Source: Orlajensenia sp001423545
GTDB lineage: Bacteria; Actinomycetota; Actinomycetes; Actinomycetales; Microbacteriaceae
Assembly (NCBI GenBank): GCA_001423545.1
Contig: LMOK01000003.1
Coordinates: 62,001-126,000, forward strand
DNA length: 64,000 nucleotides
Direction: 5' to 3'
Under the pieces are notes generated by a model. The model saw only the letters and a list, made by a program, of their open reading frames with translations. It did no database searches and was not told the DNA's origin. A program made the translations under genes and the position numbers. Below, piece by piece: positions 33,370 to 42,820 of this stretch. Numbering within the stretch: position 1 is the stretch's first letter; each line of letters starts with the position of its first letter.

Positions 33370-34616
33370 CATCGCGCGAAGACCGGCACAGGGTCGAGAA
33401 GAAGATCAAGCACCCTGTCGACCCGCGAAGCGCCTTCCAACGTGACCGGGATCGCATTCTTTACACCTCGGAGTTCCGCAGGCTGGCCGCGGTAACGCAG
33501 GTTGTCGGCAGTCACGAGACGGAGCTGTTTCACAACCGGCTCACGCACACGCTCAAGGTCGCCCAAGTAGCTCAACGAATCGCTGAGCGGCTGGTAGTCG
33601 AATACCCGGCCGAAGCGATCGACGCGGACGTCGTCGAAGCAGCGGCGCTTGCCCACGACATCGGCCATCCGCCTTTCGGTCATATTGCGGAAGAGAAGCT
33701 GGACGAGTTGCTCAGCGTCAACGATCACGATGGTTTCGAAGGGAACGCGCAATCCTTTCGGATCGTAACCGAGCTCTCGGAGCGAGGCAGCGGCAGAGGC
33801 CTCAATCTCACGCGTGCAACACTTCAGGCGCTCACGAAGTACCCATGGGAGCGGGCGCCGAACGGCAAGAAGCACCGCAAGTTCGGCGCCTACAATGCGA
33901 CCGAGAGCAAAATCTTTACTTGGACGCGTGAGACGCTCAAGCATGCGGATCGCGACAAGCAAACGATCGAGGCATCGATCATGGACTGGTCAGATGATGT
34001 CGCGTACGCACTCCATGACCTCGACGACTTCTTCAGAGCGGGATTCGTGCCGCTCGACAGGCTCGCGCGCGATGAGCCCGAGCAGGCGCGGTTCCTTGAT
34101 CGAACCTTCACACGGTGGACGGTCGACGAGGGCAGGGACATCGATAAAGCCAGATGGAGTGAGTACGAGCGGGTTGCTGCTGTGCTCTTTGCTGAGTTCC
34201 CGAGTGAAATGGGAGACAGCGCAGAGACGATGGCGAACCTGATCTCTCAGAAGGTAAACCTCTACTCCAGCGGTCTGACTGTCTCCGCGCACAAATGTGT
34301 CGAAGACCCAGATATGCGGATGCAACTTGATCTGCTGAAGAGTCTCACATGGACCTACGTTATTGAATCGCCGGCGCTGGCGGCGCAACAAGAAGGCCAG
34401 AGGCGAATCGTCGAAACGCTTTTCAATTACTTCCAGGGGGCGAAAGTCCACACCTTGCCAGGCTGGGCGCACCGCTCTCTTGACGAACACCCGGGAACGG
34501 AATCTCGAATAGCGTGCGATGTTGTCGCGAGCCTCTCCGAAGCGCAGGCGCTCGCACTGTTTGGCCGAATAACTGGCCAGCGAGCTGGAAGCATCTATGA
34601 GGCCATAGCTCGATAG
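33366..34616 (+). CDS. dgt: HD-domain deoxynucleoside triphosphohydrolase (dGTPase-like)
   Basis: 416 residues from TTG 33366, which overlaps the upstream stop by TTGA. RDRDRILYTSEFRRLAAVTQV, then H61 (NRLTHTLKVAQVAQRIA) and the HD pair H97/D98 (AHDIGHPPFGHIAE), and the later SDDVAYALHDLDD box: all marks of the dGTPase/Dgt family. It splits dNTPs into nucleoside and triphosphate. In accessory islands such enzymes deplete dNTPs to stop phage growth; that role is inferred from context. A hairpin covers its stop codon. Confidence 0.88.
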   Translation: MTSREDRHRVEKKIKHPVDPRSAFQRDRDRILYTSEFRRLAAVTQVVGSHETELFHNRLTHTLKVAQVAQRIAERLVVEYPAEAIDADVVEAAALAHDIGHPPFGHIAEEKLDELLSVNDHDGFEGNAQSFRIVTELSERGSGRGLNLTRATLQALTKYPWERAPNGKKHRKFGAYNATESKIFTWTRETLKHADRDKQTIEASIMDWSDDVAYALHDLDDFFRAGFVPLDRLARDEPEQARFLDRTFTRWTVDEGRDIDKARWSEYERVAAVLFAEFPSEMGDSAETMANLISQKVNLYSSGLTVSAHKCVEDPDMRMQLDLLKSLTWTYVIESPALAAQQEGQRRIVETLFNYFQGAKVHTLPGWAHRSLDEHPGTESRIACDVVASLSEAQALALFGRITGQRAGSIYEAIAR

Positions 34617-34624
34617 CTATGGCC
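34601..34624. terminator. Perfect 10-bp hairpin over the dNTPase stop
   Basis: GGCCATAGCT-CGAT-AGCTATGGCC; the TAG stop (34614-34616) lies in the loop/right arm. No T-run follows, so it may slow ribosomes or RNases rather than terminate. Confidence 0.5.
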
Positions 34625-34718
34625 CAGCGTTGGGATGCCTCGGTCTAGGATTTGGGATGCCTTTCGATGGGCACCCGAAACTGCCCCGGAACGACGCAGG
34701 TTAGAACAGCCCCAGATG

Positions 34719-34743
34719 AGCCCCCTTCCACAGGAAGGGGGCT
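34719..34743. terminator. Bidirectional terminator
   Basis: AGCCCCCTTCC-ACA-GGAAGGGGGCT, perfect 11-bp stem with a tight loop, followed by TT. It ends the dNTPase unit and the leftward small gene at 34775. Confidence 0.75.
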
Positions 34744-34774
34744 TTGCTGTGTCCGGAATCGTTCGCGGATGCCG

Positions 34775-34951
34775 CTAGTGCACGCGCGGTGCCGGACTGC
34801 GCCCGGCACCGACGAGGGTCGAGCCGTCGGGCTCCACCACGATGCGGCGTTCACGATCGGCGCGACGGATCATTGCGCCCAGGAGCAACGCCACGAACGA
34901 CGCCACGAGCGTCCACACGACGATGATCCCCACCACGATTGCTGCCGCCAT
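34775..34951 (-). CDS. Small membrane protein
   Basis: 58 residues from ATG 34951, SD GAGGAGGAG. One helix (IVVGIIVVWTLVASFVALLLG), then a basic stretch (RRADRERR). Unknown family. It lies at the edge of the polysaccharide locus and has the GGATACCCCTCGTTC motif about 100 bp upstream, shared with the nitroreductase gene. Confidence 0.55.
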   Translation of the reverse strand: MAAAIVVGIIVVWTLVASFVALLLGAMIRRADRERRIVVEPDGSTLVGAGRSPAPRVH

Positions 34952-35048
34952 CTCGACTCCTCCTCGAGCCGTATCCCTCGAGCACTCCCCCGGTCTCGCC
35001 GGGACATCCGCTACGATACGGCGCTGCTCTGAGCAGACACTGTACACG

Positions 35049-35063
35049 GGATACCCCTCGTTC
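35049..35063. promoter_or_regulatory. GGATACCCCTCGTTC motif, copy 1
   Basis: Identical 15-mer to 54447-54461, with GGGG following as a partial inverted arm. It lies between the small membrane gene and the phosphoglycosyltransferase gene. Probable regulator site of the polysaccharide locus. Confidence 0.45.
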
Positions 35064-35104
35064 GGGGGGCAGGATCGGATGCGACGCGCGGCCGGCCGGC
35101 AGGG

Positions 35105-36559
35105 TCAGTACGCTCCGTCGCTCCCGAGAACGGCCCGCGCGGTCTTCCAGAGGATGAGCAGGTCGCCCGTGAGGTTCCAGTTCTCGACGTAGTAGAGGTC
35201 GAGACGCACGGTCTCGTCCCAGTTGAGGTTCGAGCGGCCACTGACCTGCCACAGCCCGGTGATGCCCGGCTTCACGAGGAAGCGACGGTGCACGTGCTGC
35301 GCGTACTGCTCGACCTCGCGCTCGAGCGGCGGCCTCGGCCCCACGATCGACATCGTGCCGCGGAACACGTTGAACAGCTGGGGAAGCTCGTCGAGGCTGA
35401 AGCGCCGCAGGAATCCGCCGATCGGCGTGACGCGCGGGTCGTTCTTCATCTTGAACATGACCGAGTTGCCCTCGCTGCGTGCCACGTTCTCGAGTTCGGC
35501 GAGGCGCTCCTCCGCGTCCATGTACATCGACCGGAACTTGAGCATGTCGAATCTCTCGCCCCGCAGCCCGATGCGCTCCTGCCTGAAGATCACGGAGCCG
35601 GGGGTGCTGAGGCGCACAGCGACGGTCACGGCGAAGAGGAACGGCGCCAGCAGAACGATGAGCGCGCCCGAGGCCAGGATGTCGAAGAGGCGCTTGATGT
35701 ACAGCTTGCCGCCGTAGTACCGCGGGGTCTCCACGTGGATCAGCGGAAGCCCGGCGACCGGCCGCGTGTGCAGGCGCGGGCCGCCGATGTCGGTGAGGCT
35801 CGGCGCGACGACGAGGTGCTGGCGCCCCGGTTCGAGCTGCCAGCTGAGCTCCCGCACCAGGGACGGCGACATCTCGTTCGCGCTGGTGATGACGACGGTG
35901 TCGGCCTCGACGGCGTCGAGGGACTCGAGCAGGTTGGAGAGCGATCCGGAGACCGGGATCTCGGTGCCCTCGATCACCCCGGCCACGGCGCCGCTCGGAG
36001 TGCAGGCGCCGACGACCTTGAGCCCGGACTCCGGAGCCCGTGCCAGGTCGCGTGCCATGGCTGTGACGGATGCCTCCGACCCGACGAGCAGCACGCGGTG
36101 CGACATCCGTCCCTCGCGCCGGCGAGCGGCCAACCAGTTGCGCCACAGGTAGCGCTCCAGGATGATGCCCGGCAGCCCGAGGAGGAAGGCGAACGCGAAG
36201 TAGCGCTGCAGCCCGTCGATGTCGAGGAAGTAGGCGGCCATGCCACCGGCGCCGAAGACGATCAGCGTCGAGTTGATGACCCGGCGGTACTCGATGGACC
36301 CGGAACCGATGTGCCGGGTCGACCGGGAGCCCGCTGCCGTCAGGGCGAACATCCAGACGAGCACGACGACGACCGAGACCAGTGTCGGCGCTGTCAGCGT
36401 CATCATCTCGCCGATGCCGGCGATCTTCGCCGGCAGTCCGCCGACGTACTGCGCCACGGCGACGCAGAGTGCGATGACGACGAGGTCCGAGAAGAAGAGA
36501 AGCTGACCGTATTTCTGGTTCCAGTCGGTCTGCTTCATCACCCTCGAGCTCGTCGCCAT
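35105..36559 (-). CDS. Polyprenyl-phosphate sugar phosphotransferase (polysaccharide initiation)
   Basis: 484 residues. N-terminal helices, a CoA-binding-like NAD fold (HRVLLVGSEASVTAMARDL), then the catalytic PGT domain: KRLFDILASGALIVLLAPF helix, RQERIGLRGERFDMLKFRSM, SLDELPQLFNVFRGTMSIVGPRPPL and KPGITGLWQVSGRS. It transfers a sugar-1-phosphate to undecaprenyl phosphate, the first step of repeat-unit synthesis. The start is uncertain: ATG 36559 here, or MKQTDWNQK slightly later. Divergent from the esterase gene. Confidence 0.9.
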   Translation of the reverse strand: MATSSRVMKQTDWNQKYGQLLFFSDLVVIALCVAVAQYVGGLPAKIAGIGEMMTLTAPTLVSVVVVLVWMFALTAAGSRSTRHIGSGSIEYRRVINSTLIVFGAGGMAAYFLDIDGLQRYFAFAFLLGLPGIILERYLWRNWLAARRREGRMSHRVLLVGSEASVTAMARDLARAPESGLKVVGACTPSGAVAGVIEGTEIPVSGSLSNLLESLDAVEADTVVITSANEMSPSLVRELSWQLEPGRQHLVVAPSLTDIGGPRLHTRPVAGLPLIHVETPRYYGGKLYIKRLFDILASGALIVLLAPFLFAVTVAVRLSTPGSVIFRQERIGLRGERFDMLKFRSMYMDAEERLAELENVARSEGNSVMFKMKNDPRVTPIGGFLRRFSLDELPQLFNVFRGTMSIVGPRPPLEREVEQYAQHVHRRFLVKPGITGLWQVSGRSNLNWDETVRLDLYYVENWNLTGDLLILWKTARAVLGSDGAY

Positions 36560-36797
36560 GGTGTTTTCAATGGCTTGAGTCAAAAGTCCGTCCCCGTCGA
36601 GTTGGTTACACCTAAGCATCGAGCCGCCGCGACGTGCCATCTACGGGGGTCAGATTTAACACACCCGACATATCCTCGACACCGCTGAGTCCACAGAGCG
36701 CTATGGAATGGAAATCACGACGCGAGGGTGCGAACCACCGGTCCCCGACGAGAGCACACTCTCGACGGGTCCGACCAGACAAGGACAGTGAGCCCCG

Positions 36798-37736
36798 ATG
36801 ACTGAAGCGTCGATCAGCCGTACCGGCAGAGCGTCGCGCCGTGCCGGCCGCGGTCTGGCCCTCGTCGTCTGCGCCGTCCTCGCGCTTCCGCTGGTCTCCT
36901 GCGCGAGCACCCCATCCGCCGCAGACCCCGAGGCCACCACCTCGGCCGTCGAGGTCACGCCCGGCCTCGTCTACTCCTCTCCGGAGGGCGGCGACCTCAA
37001 GCTCGATGCCTGCATCCCGACGGATGCCGCCGAGCCCACCGCCGCCGTCGTCCTGCTGCACGGCGGCGGGTTCACCGAGGGCGACCGCACCGGCGGGGGC
37101 ATGCGGGCGGTGTGCGAGCTGTTCGCCGCCCATGGCCTCGCGGGCTTCTCGATCGACTACAGGCTCGCTCCCGAATTCGTCTATCCGAGCCAGGTCGACG
37201 ACGTCGAAGCGGCGATCACCTGGATCCGCGAGCCGGAGCAGGTCGAGCGCTTCGGCATCGACCCCGCCCGCATCGGACTGTTCGGCAGTTCGGCCGGCGC
37301 CATCCTCACGCAGAGCGTCGCCACCCGCGGCACGGGCTCGCTGCAGGAGGGCGGGCGCGTCGCGGCCGCCGTCTCCCTCTCCGGCGTCTCGTTGATGACC
37401 GAGGAGGCCCTCACCCTCGGCAGCCCGTCGGATGAGGCCGCGGCGATGATCCTCAACTACCTGGGCTGCCCGACAGTGCTGGCCGCCGACTGCCCGCAGG
37501 CTGCCGAAGCGTCGGCCGAGCTCTCCGTGGACTCCTCCGATCCCCCGATGATCCTGGTGAACGGTTCGGACGAACTCGTCCCCGTCGAGCAGGCCGAGTC
37601 GATGACGGCAGCGCTCAAGGCTGCGAACGTCCCGGTGCAGCTGAGCGTGCAGGACGGCTCGAAGCACGGCATCCAGCTGCTCGGCCCCCGCGTCCGTGCC
37701 CGCGTGCTCGAGTTCTTCACCGAGCGGCTCTCATGA
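36798..37736 (+). CDS. Secreted alpha/beta-hydrolase lipoprotein
   Basis: 312 residues. Lipobox LPLVSCAS. Oxyanion motif LLHGGGFTEGD, nucleophile elbow GLFGSSAGA, then acid NGSDELVP and histidine SKHGIQLL: an HSL/esterase-type catalytic triad. It may deacetylate or hydrolyse the polysaccharide or its acyl groups. First gene of the rightward unit with the Wzz-like protein and polymerase. Confidence 0.8.
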   Translation: MTEASISRTGRASRRAGRGLALVVCAVLALPLVSCASTPSAADPEATTSAVEVTPGLVYSSPEGGDLKLDACIPTDAAEPTAAVVLLHGGGFTEGDRTGGGMRAVCELFAAHGLAGFSIDYRLAPEFVYPSQVDDVEAAITWIREPEQVERFGIDPARIGLFGSSAGAILTQSVATRGTGSLQEGGRVAAAVSLSGVSLMTEEALTLGSPSDEAAAMILNYLGCPTVLAADCPQAAEASAELSVDSSDPPMILVNGSDELVPVEQAESMTAALKAANVPVQLSVQDGSKHGIQLLGPRVRARVLEFFTERLS

Positions 37737-37793
37737 CCCCCCACCCCATCCGTGGCTCACGCCCGATCGACCGTCAACCCCGGAGGTAAGTCA

Positions 37794-39119
37794 GTGGACT
37801 TCAAGCAGACAATCCGCGTCATCCGACGCCAATGGATTCCCGTCGTCGTCACGATCCTGGCCGGAATCCTGGCCGCGATCGCCTACGTCGCGGTGGCCCC
37901 GGCGCAGTACACGACGCAGACGAAGCTGCTCCTCGAGCCCACCGGGGGAACCGGCACAGCACAGGAACTCGTCGCGGGCAACAACCTGCTCGTGCAGCAG
38001 GTGGGCACGTTCACCCAGCTCGCCTCGACCCCGGTGGTGCTGCAGCCCGTCATCGACGAGCTCGGCCTCGACACCACGGCGGACAAGCTCGCCGACAAGG
38101 TGAGCGTCGCATCCGTCGGACTGTCTGCACTGATCGCGATCGAGGCGACGGCCGACACTCCCCAGGGCGCTGTCGACCTCGGCAACGCCGTCGCGGCGAG
38201 CCTGAGCGACCAGATCGAGAGCTCGGGATCGACGAGCTCACCCGCGGCGATCAGCACCTCCGTCGTGCAGGAGCCCGTTGCTCCGGCCTCGCCGTCGTCG
38301 CCCAACACGATCCTCGCGATCCTCATCGGACTCTTCGGCGGTCTCGCCGTCGCGTTCATCATCGTCGTGCTGGCCGAACTGCTGAACACCCGCGTACGCA
38401 ACGGTCGGGACATCGCGAAGGCGACGGATGCCGTCTACCTCGGCCGAGTACCGGCGGAGCGCTCGCTCTCCCGCAAGCCCGTACCCTCACTGACCGCGCC
38501 CTCCGGGCGCTTCGCCGAGGCCGTGCGCATCATCCGCACGAAGGTCGTCGCCTCGATCTCGGCGTCCACGGCTCCCGTCGTCGTCATCAGCTCGCCCGGT
38601 CTCGGTGACGGCAAGAGCACCATCGCCGCGAACCTCGCTGTCGCCCTCGCGGAAGGCGGCCTGCAGGTCGCCCTCATCGACGGCGACCTGCGCTCTCCGT
38701 CGACGGCCAGGCTGTTCGGCATCAGGTCCAAGGCCGGGCTGTCGAACGCTCTGCTCGCCGGCGTTGCTCCCGAGTCGATCACCCGCTCCGAGGTGGCCAC
38801 GGGCCTCACCGTCATCACGACCGACGCCGTCGAGGCTGGAACCAGCGACGTCCTCTCCTCCGAGCGCACGAACGCCGTCATCACGGCTCTGGCCGCCGAT
38901 GTCGACATCGTGATCCTCGACGCCGGTCCCCTGCTGGCGAACTCCGACGGACTGGCACTCTCCGAGGTCGCCGACGGCTACGTCGTGGTCGCCCGCGCCG
39001 GACGCACGCGCGCCGACGAACTGCGTCAGGCTGTCGATTCCCTCGAGGACGTCGGCGCCGAGGTCTACGGAGTCGTCCTGACAGCGGCGCCGGTGCGCGG
39101 CGCGGACGCCCGGGACTGA
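37794..39119 (+). CDS. Chain-length regulator fused to BY-kinase-like ATPase
   Basis: 441 residues from GTG 37794 (SD GGAGG). Wzz-type domain with two membrane helices flanking an extracellular part, then an ATPase: Walker A PGLGDGKSTIAANLA, A' VALIDGDLRSPS, B VDIVILDAGP. No C-terminal tyrosine cluster, unlike typical CapB/Wzc. It controls polymer length. The earlier ATG 37752 is rejected for lack of a ribosome site. Confidence 0.85.
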   Translation: MDFKQTIRVIRRQWIPVVVTILAGILAAIAYVAVAPAQYTTQTKLLLEPTGGTGTAQELVAGNNLLVQQVGTFTQLASTPVVLQPVIDELGLDTTADKLADKVSVASVGLSALIAIEATADTPQGAVDLGNAVAASLSDQIESSGSTSSPAAISTSVVQEPVAPASPSSPNTILAILIGLFGGLAVAFIIVVLAELLNTRVRNGRDIAKATDAVYLGRVPAERSLSRKPVPSLTAPSGRFAEAVRIIRTKVVASISASTAPVVVISSPGLGDGKSTIAANLAVALAEGGLQVALIDGDLRSPSTARLFGIRSKAGLSNALLAGVAPESITRSEVATGLTVITTDAVEAGTSDVLSSERTNAVITALAADVDIVILDAGPLLANSDGLALSEVADGYVVVARAGRTRADELRQAVDSLEDVGAEVYGVVLTAAPVRGADARD

Positions 39120-39135
39120 TCGGCGGGTCGGCGAC

Positions 39136-40695
39136 ATGACACTGCAGGCCACGCCGGGACGGCAGAGCACGCCGGACGCTCGGAGAGCGCCGGCGAGGCG
39201 GCCGTCTCGCGTGAGCCCGCGCCTGCGAGCCGCTGTGCTGCTCTCGGCGTCGGGGGCGGTCATCGCGATCGTTCTCGTCGTGGCGTCGCTCCTCGTCCAG
39301 CCGGCGCTGTTCATCATCGTGGTCGCCGGTGCCGCACTCGTGTACCTCGCGGCCTTCCACCCCAAGGCCTTCGCTCTCACCGGAGTCTCGGCCATCATCC
39401 TGTCGAACGTGCTTCAGCAGGTCGTCGGGCCCCTGGCCTCGAACATCGACGAGGCCGTCATCGGCCTCGCGGTGATCGCGTTCACGACCCGCAGGCTCCT
39501 GACCGAGCGACGCATCGTGCTCCTGCCCGGAACGATCTGGTTCCTGCTGTTCTTCGTGTTCGGGGTGCTCAGCGGAGTGGCGCTGCACGTGCCGTACTCG
39601 CTGATGCTGCAGTCGCTCATCCTCATCGCCAAGGGATTGCTGTTCGCCTTCGCGCTCGCACAGCTGCGTTGGACCGACCGCGACTTCAGGGTGCTGCTCT
39701 GGGCCGGCGTGGTGGCGATCGGCGTCATCGCGGTCACCGGCCTCGCGAACCTGGCCTTCCCCGACGTGTGGCGCGGCATCGTCGGCGGCACGATCACCCA
39801 CCTCGGCGGCGTCACGGCGCTGCAGGGCCTGTTCCAGCATCCGGCAGCATTCGGCCGCTTCACAGCGGTGCTCGCCGTCGCCGCCCTCGCCTACGCCTGC
39901 GTGGTGCGCACCTCGCTCGGCAACGCCATCCTCATCGGCGTGACCGTGGTGCTCACCACCCTGACTCTCGAGGTGAAGTCGATCGTCGGCCTGCTCGCTG
40001 CCCTCGGCATCCTCACGCTCCGTTACGGTCGTCCGATCCTCATCGTCGTCGCGCTGTGCTTCGGCCCGTTCGCCATCGCGCTGATCGTGCCGCCGCTCAT
40101 CGCCCTCGTCGGCGATGCCGTTCAGATGTACATCATCGAGGACTCGGCGCGCTCGACGATGACCTGGGGATCACTGGCCGTCGCCACGGCGTACTTCCCG
40201 TTCGGCGCCGGCTTCGGTCGCTTCGGCAGCTTCCCGGCCGGCGTGAACTACAGCCCCGAGTACTACAACCTCGGCTTCGACCACGTGTACGGTCTGGGGC
40301 CAGGCGAGAAGGGCATGTTCCTGAACGACACGCAGTGGCCGGCCATCATCGGAGAGAGCGGATGGCTCGGAGCCGCCGCCTTCGCCGTGGGCATCCTCTG
40401 CGTTCTCGTCAGCCTGCTGCGTCGCAGCTCGCCGACCGAGTCGGTGCTCGCGCACTGGATGCGCATCACCGGAGTCGGCTGGCTGGTGCTCCTCGTGATC
40501 GAGTCGGCGGCAGCGCCGGTGTTCGTCTCGGCGCCGTCGTTCCCGTTCGTGTTCGCCGTGGCGGGCATCGTCGCGTCGCTGCGATCTGCAGCGCGCGACG
40601 AGGAGTTGGCGACGGGGCTGGTGCCCCCTCGGGTTCTCGCCCCTCAGCGGCTCCCGCGGAGCACGGCCCGCCAGCGGGCAGCCACCATCGGATAG
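39136..40695 (+). CDS. O-antigen/exopolysaccharide polymerase-like membrane protein
   Basis: 519 residues, about 11-12 helices, with a large extracellular loop (YYNLGFDHVYGLGPGEKGMFLNDTQW) before the last helices, as in Wzy/WaaL proteins. It joins repeat units outside the membrane. It follows the Wzz-like gene by 16 bp. Its 3' end overlaps the convergent glycosyltransferase gene by 52 bp. Confidence 0.8.
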   Translation: MTLQATPGRQSTPDARRAPARRPSRVSPRLRAAVLLSASGAVIAIVLVVASLLVQPALFIIVVAGAALVYLAAFHPKAFALTGVSAIILSNVLQQVVGPLASNIDEAVIGLAVIAFTTRRLLTERRIVLLPGTIWFLLFFVFGVLSGVALHVPYSLMLQSLILIAKGLLFAFALAQLRWTDRDFRVLLWAGVVAIGVIAVTGLANLAFPDVWRGIVGGTITHLGGVTALQGLFQHPAAFGRFTAVLAVAALAYACVVRTSLGNAILIGVTVVLTTLTLEVKSIVGLLAALGILTLRYGRPILIVVALCFGPFAIALIVPPLIALVGDAVQMYIIEDSARSTMTWGSLAVATAYFPFGAGFGRFGSFPAGVNYSPEYYNLGFDHVYGLGPGEKGMFLNDTQWPAIIGESGWLGAAAFAVGILCVLVSLLRRSSPTESVLAHWMRITGVGWLVLLVIESAAAPVFVSAPSFPFVFAVAGIVASLRSAARDEELATGLVPPRVLAPQRLPRSTARQRAATIG

Positions 40696-41696
40696 ACGGC
40701 GGCTGCCGAGTAGTCCCGCTCGAACCGGGCGGTTCCGGCGGCGCGCAGCTCGTCACGGGCGGCATCCGACACCATCAACCGCTCGAGAGCCTCGGCCAGA
40801 CCGGCCGCATCTCCGGCGTCGACGAGAGCCCCCGCGCCGTCGGCGAGCACGGCGGGGATGCCGCCGACGCGGGTCGCGACGACGCAGTCCTGCCGGGCGA
40901 GGGCTTCGAGGATGAACATCGGCATGGCCTCGTCGCGCGACGGGAGGACGGCGATCTCGGCCGACTCGAGCAGCTCCATGAGCTCGGCGTGCGGGAGCCC
41001 GCCATGGAAGACGGCATCGGGCAGCCCGGCTGGCACGACCTCGGGGTCTGCGACCGGTCCGACCACGTGCAGGGTCCACCCGTCGTGGTCGGCGATCCTG
41101 CGCCAGGCGTCGACGAGGACGTCGACTCCCTTGCGGAGCGACACGCTGCCCCCGAACACGATGCTCCTGCCCTTGGCCCGCGGCACTCCCTCGGGAACGG
41201 CGTTCGGGATGAGCTCCGTCGGTGCCGTCGGCAGGACTCCGAGGACGGCCGCCCTGGTCTCGGCGCTCAGCACGAAGACACTGTCGGCCGCGCGCAGCAC
41301 CGTCGCGACCCTCGCCGGCTCGCGTTCCGCGTAGTCGGGGAAGCTGCTGCCGTGCAGGTGAGCGACGGTGCCGAATCCTCGCGCGTGGGCGAGGCGCAGC
41401 AGGAGCCCCTCGCGCACGAACGATCCGCCCTGCGAGAGATGCACCACCACGACGCGCTCGTCTCGGCCGCGCAGGGTGGCGAGCCGCCAGGCGGCTCCGA
41501 GGAAGATCGCCATCGCCCGGGGACCCGTGGAGCCGTCGCGCGACACGATGACGCGCAGATCGCAGTCGTCGAACGGATAAGAGAGGTAGCCGTTCACGAC
41601 CTGGGTCATGCCACCGGCGACCTCCCCCCGTCGTCCGACGTGAAGCACCTCGATGCGGCGCAGTCTCGTGGGAGGAAAGTCGACCGCCACGCTCAT
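40644..41696 (-). CDS. GT4-family glycosyltransferase
   Basis: 350 residues. GT-B fold with VAHLHGSSF, IVFGGSVSLRKGVDVLVDAWR and the acceptor/donor motif SRDEAMPMFILEALARQDCVVAT (E-x7-E). ATGA overlap with the pyruvyl transferase. Last gene of the operon. Sugar specificity unknown. Confidence 0.85.
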   Translation of the reverse strand: MSVAVDFPPTRLRRIEVLHVGRRGEVAGGMTQVVNGYLSYPFDDCDLRVIVSRDGSTGPRAMAIFLGAAWRLATLRGRDERVVVVHLSQGGSFVREGLLLRLAHARGFGTVAHLHGSSFPDYAEREPARVATVLRAADSVFVLSAETRAAVLGVLPTAPTELIPNAVPEGVPRAKGRSIVFGGSVSLRKGVDVLVDAWRRIADHDGWTLHVVGPVADPEVVPAGLPDAVFHGGLPHAELMELLESAEIAVLPSRDEAMPMFILEALARQDCVVATRVGGIPAVLADGAGALVDAGDAAGLAEALERLMVSDAARDELRAAGTARFERDYSAAAVYPMVAARWRAVLRGSR

Positions 41697-42820
41697 GCGT
41701 CGACCAGCTCCGTGCGCGCCGGAACACCCGCGATGAGGACCTCGACCCGTCCGCGCATGAGCTCGAGCTCGCCTCGGGCGTTCGCGAGGGAGGCGCGCAC
41801 GGCGGGCCCACGCTGCAGAGCCGTCGCCAGGGCTGCGACGATCTCGTCCTCGGTCAGCCCGCTCGACGGGACGCCGACGCCCGAGACGCCGGCGGCCTCG
41901 AAGTGCCTGTCGATCTTGCCGGACCCGTCGACGAGCAGGGCGATCGGGGCGGCACCCTCGGTCGAGGCGGCGATGAGCACGTGCAGCCGGTCGCTCACGG
42001 CGAGGGCCGTCCTGTCGTACACGGCACGCAGGGTGTCCTCCTGGCCGGCGTGGTCGGAGCCGTCCCAGTCGGCGAGGTCGGCGCCGAGGGCGGCGGCCAG
42101 GTCGCGCGAGCGCTGGCGGTCGCGCAGCACCTGGGTGACCACCTCGATGCGCAGACCCTGGTCCGCTGCGAAGCGACGGATGCCGGAGACCCAGGCAGCG
42201 CCGGGTGCGGGGCGGTCGCTGCGCATCGACACCACGATGGTGTCGCGGCTCTCGGCTGCGGCATCCGTCGACGGCCCCGCTCCTTCACCGAAGGCGAGAT
42301 CGGGCATGACCTCGCCGCCGAGATAGGCCGCTGTCGTCCCGTCGCGCCAGGCGGTCAGCTGAGACAGGGCGATGGACGGACGCATGAGCAGGCGCGGCAG
42401 CGGCGCGAAGTCGCGCGCCCCTGAGCCCACCCGGACGACCGTGCCCCCACGCAGGCGCAGCAGGGCGAGCAGCGGCAGGACGACCACGTGCTCCTTCATA
42501 CCGATGATGGTCAGCTGGATCTCACCGGGCTTGAACACGTAGTGCGCCGTCCCGCCCCAGGCCCGCGACAGCCCCGCGCGGTACCAGGAGGAGAAGGAGC
42601 GGTACACGACGTCGTCGGCACCGACGCCCAGGGACTCGGCGTAGCCCTCGGGCGATGCGCCGACGTAGACGTGCAGGCGCCCGAGGGGTTTCAGCCAGGC
42701 GATGAGCTGACGGCGCAGGATGATGTCGCCGATGTTGTCGTACTGGCCGACGCCCGGCACGAAGATGTCGACGGCGTCTGCTCCCGCATTCGGAGCCGCC
42801 GCTGCGGCCCGGTCGCTCAC
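41693..42820 (-). CDS. Polysaccharide pyruvyl transferase 1
   Basis: 375 residues. FVPGVGQYDNIGDIILRRQL at the N-terminus, MKEHVVVLPL and VSDRLHVLIAASTEGAAPIAL near the C-terminus are the pyruvyl-transferase signatures. It adds ketal pyruvate to a sugar. GTG start overlaps the upstream stop. A second family member is at 47797. Confidence 0.8.
   Translation of the reverse strand: MSDRAAAAAPNAGADAVDIFVPGVGQYDNIGDIILRRQLIAWLKPLGRLHVYVGASPEGYAESLGVGADDVVYRSFSSWYRAGLSRAWGGTAHYVFKPGEIQLTIIGMKEHVVVLPLLALLRLRGGTVVRVGSGARDFAPLPRLLMRPSIALSQLTAWRDGTTAAYLGGEVMPDLAFGEGAGPSTDAAAESRDTIVVSMRSDRPAPGAAWVSGIRRFAADQGLRIEVVTQVLRDRQRSRDLAAALGADLADWDGSDHAGQEDTLRAVYDRTALAVSDRLHVLIAASTEGAAPIALLVDGSGKIDRHFEAAGVSGVGVPSSGLTEDEIVAALATALQRGPAVRASLANARGELELMRGRVEVLIAGVPARTELVDA

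Noticed and set aside
39669..42326. 885-codon rightward frame
   Set aside because: It crosses the polymerase out of frame and then runs antisense to two transferase genes. Arg/Gly/His-rich shadow.
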